Shown in pieces: positions 33,493-35,362 of a stretch of 35,362 bases of DNA. The DNA comes from Alphaproteobacteria bacterium (lineage in GTDB: Bacteria; Pseudomonadota; Alphaproteobacteria; Sphingomonadales; Sphingomonadaceae): contig QBLU01000039.1 in the NCBI GenBank assembly GCA_003241875.1, positions 1-35,362 on the forward strand, written 5' to 3'. Both the position numbers and the translations under genes were made by a program. The stretch's first letter is position 1; every line of letters begins with the position of its first letter. The notes under the pieces are model-generated. The model was not told the origin of the DNA. It was given only the letters and a program-made list of their open reading frames with translations, and ran no database searches.

Positions 33493-35160
33493 ATGCGCCG
33501 CACTCTCGCCCTCCTGCTCCTGCTCGCCCCCGCCGCTGTCTCGGCGCGACCGGTGGTGCCGCCACCGCCGGGCACCGAATCCGCGCTGCACGGCTATGTG
33601 CTCGGACGGTTCGCCGCGGCCGATGATGCGCTCGACCGGGCCACCCGCTATTTCGACGAGGCGCGTGCTGCCGATCCCGGCCAGCCCGAGCTGACCCGCC
33701 GCACCTTCGATCTCGCCGTGGCATCGGGCGACCGGCCGCTGGCGACGACAATCGCCCGCCAGATCGAAACCGCCGGCGCCGCCGATTCCGACGTGTCGCT
33801 GGTGCTGCTGGCCGATGCCGTGCTGCGCAAGGATTGGGCCGGGGCAGACAAGGCCCGGGCGGGCCTGGCCAGCGCCGGCTATGGCGTCGTCGTCGGCCCG
33901 ATCGTCGAGGCCTGGACCCTGTTCGGCCGCGGCAAGCGCGACGAGGGGCTGGCGAAGCTCGATCCGGCGGCATTCAGCGGCTTTGCGCGCTCGTACATCG
34001 CCGAGCAGCGCGCCCATATGCTCGCCGCGATGAAGAAATGGCCCGAGGCGGCGGCGGCCTATGCCGAACTGCGCGCCGGCACCGGCACCGGGATCAGTTT
34101 CCTGCGGCAGGGCGAGGCCGATGCGCTGGCGCAAGGCGGCGACAAGGCCGGCGCGCTGAAGCTGCTGGCCGGCGATGATGCGATGGTGACGACGGCGCGC
34201 GCGCAGCTGGAGCGAGGCAAGCGCATTGGCGCGCTGGCGCCCGATCCGCGCCACGGCATCGGCTGGATGGCGGCGCGGCTGGCGACCGACCTGTCGCGCG
34301 ACAAGCCGGTGCCGCTGGCGCTGCTGTTCGCCCGCGTCGGCAGCTTCCTGGCGCCGGACATGCCGGCAACCTGGCTGATCTGCGGCGATGTGCTGGCGCG
34401 TTCGGGGCAGCGGGGACCGGCGCTCGATGCCTATGCGATGATTGCAGCCGATGATCCGCTGGCGGCAGCGGCGCAGGCCCGCCGCGCCGAAGTGCTGGAG
34501 GCCATGGGCCGGGCCGGCGACGCCGGGGCGCTGTTGGCCGCGGCCACGACGGCCGCCGAGGCGGGCAGCGACGACTGGACGCGGCTGGGTGACTGGCACC
34601 GCCGGGCGGAGCGTTTTCCCGATGCGATCACTGCCTATTCCAAGGCCATTGCGGTCGCTGGCGCCGACGCCAGCTGGGGGCTGTATTTCCTGCGCGGCAG
34701 CATGAACGAGCGCGGCGGCAACTGGCCGGCGGCGGAGGCCGACCTGCGCGAGGCGCTGCGCCGGTCCCCCGACGAGCCGATCGTGCTCAACTATCTTGGC
34801 TATTCGCTGCTCGACCGGGGGGGTGACCAGGACATGGCGGCGACGATGATCGAACAGGCTGCCAGGCTACGACCCGGCGATGGCGGCATCATCGATTCGC
34901 TGGGCTGGAGCCAATATCGCCGCGGCCGCTATGCCGAGGCGGTGACGACGCTGGAAAAGGCCAATAAGCTGGAGCCGACCGATGCGACGGTCACCGGGCA
35001 TCTCGGCGACGCCTATTGGCAGGTCGGTCGCCGCATCGACGCGAAGTTCATGTGGCGCGCCGCGCTCGATCTCGATCCGGATGCCAAGGAGCGCGCGGCG
35101 CTGACGGCAAAGCTGGACTATGGCCTCGATGCTGCCGTGGCGATGGCGTCGGCGAAATAG
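33493..35160 (+). CDS. Exported tetratricopeptide repeat protein
   Basis: A 555-residue protein with a Sec signal peptide ([18 protein letters not shown]) and helical repeats throughout. The C-terminal repeats are clear TPRs: [60 protein letters not shown] and [20 protein letters not shown]. It is probably a periplasmic scaffold or an outer-membrane assembly/envelope partner; the partner is unknown. The start at 33493 is set by the signal peptide, with no evident ribosome site. ispE follows after 11 bases and is likely co-transcribed. Confidence 0.88.
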   Translation: MRRTLALLLLLAPAAVSARPVVPPPPGTESALHGYVLGRFAAADDALDRATRYFDEARAADPGQPELTRRTFDLAVASGDRPLATTIARQIETAGAADSDVSLVLLADAVLRKDWAGADKARAGLASAGYGVVVGPIVEAWTLFGRGKRDEGLAKLDPAAFSGFARSYIAEQRAHMLAAMKKWPEAAAAYAELRAGTGTGISFLRQGEADALAQGGDKAGALKLLAGDDAMVTTARAQLERGKRIGALAPDPRHGIGWMAARLATDLSRDKPVPLALLFARVGSFLAPDMPATWLICGDVLARSGQRGPALDAYAMIAADDPLAAAAQARRAEVLEAMGRAGDAGALLAAATTAAEAGSDDWTRLGDWHRRAERFPDAITAYSKAIAVAGADASWGLYFLRGSMNERGGNWPAAEADLREALRRSPDEPIVLNYLGYSLLDRGGDQDMAATMIEQAARLRPGDGGIIDSLGWSQYRRGRYAEAVTTLEKANKLEPTDATVTGHLGDAYWQVGRRIDAKFMWRAALDLDPDAKERAALTAKLDYGLDAAVAMASAK

Positions 35161-35171
35161 CCGGCGATTTC

Positions 35172-35362
35172 ATGCACCTGACGGAACCAGCGCCGGCCAA
35201 GATCAACCTGGCGTTGCACCTGCGACGCCGGCGGTCCGACGGTTACCACGATCTCGAGACGCTGTTCGCCTTCACCGATTTCGGGGACACGCTGTCGGCG
35301 ACGCCCGCGGACGGGCTGTCACTGGCGATGACGGGTGACTTTGCCGGGGCGGCGGGGCAGGG
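35172..35362 (+). CDS. ispE: 4-diphosphocytidyl-2-C-methyl-D-erythritol kinase (5' part)
   Basis: The first 63 codons of a GHMP kinase of the non-mevalonate isoprenoid pathway, which phosphorylates CDP-methylerythritol with ATP. The opening [20 protein letters not shown], then [18 protein letters not shown], is diagnostic of IspE. The frame is open to the window's end, so the ATP-binding and C-terminal parts are not seen. It starts 11 bases behind the TPR gene. Confidence 0.92.
   Translation, partial: MHLTEPAPAKINLALHLRRRRSDGYHDLETLFAFTDFGDTLSATPADGLSLAMTGDFAGAAGQ

Overview
The window is GC-rich chromosomal DNA from an alphaproteobacterium, most likely of the order Sphingomonadales. Four things point there: a secreted protein ending in a PEPxxWA-type sorting tail, the alphaproteobacterial form of SerC behind a serC-type leader RNA, a GTTC-N7-GTTC LexA box at recA, and the chain slt / dapA-smpB-hybrid kinase (CckA-like)-recA / alaS. 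Gene density is high, with many 1- or 4-base start/stop overlaps. I see no tRNA, rRNA, IS element, prophage or CRISPR array.

Layout. 1-2000 (minus strand): two small hypothetical genes and a ribosome hibernation factor, then serC with its own promoter and structured leader. 2000-4640: a divergent class A beta-lactamase / AmpR-type regulator pair, with an SDR translationally coupled to the regulator. 4730-9470: RNase D (minus), a PEP-CTERM-type secreted protein, and aspS directly abutting a class II-like polyphosphate kinase 2. 9480-16360: an Slt lytic transglycosylase (minus) divergent from dapA-smpB-sulfite-oxidase-like protein-hybrid kinase, then SOS-controlled recA. 16500-22330: a pyridine-nucleotide disulfide oxidoreductase, a methyltransferase, alaS and an unknown membrane protein.

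22300-25060 holds a coupled DUF885 hydrolase/thioesterase pair (minus) divergent from a glyoxalase-fold gene broken by an in-frame amber codon. 25050-28800 has a KefB-type antiporter, a MATE exporter and a MoaB-type molybdopterin protein. Neighbouring genes here end on the two strands of the same CTAG. 28820-35362 has a second lytic transglycosylase coupled to a degenerate uracil-DNA-glycosylase-like gene that contains a perfect 46-bp palindrome, then ETF-ubiquinone oxidoreductase, a TPR protein and the start of ispE.

Most of the window is housekeeping: serine and lysine synthesis, translation and ribosome rescue, DNA repair, cell-wall turnover, respiration and isoprenoid synthesis. The beta-lactamase/AmpR unit may be linked to the two lytic transglycosylases, because their anhydro-muropeptide products are the usual AmpR signal; that link is inference. 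I found no convincing new multi-gene system. The more unusual items are the palindrome, the amber-split gene, the soluble CckA-like kinase, the oxidoreductase with Tyr in place of the catalytic His, and the orphan gene after alaS.
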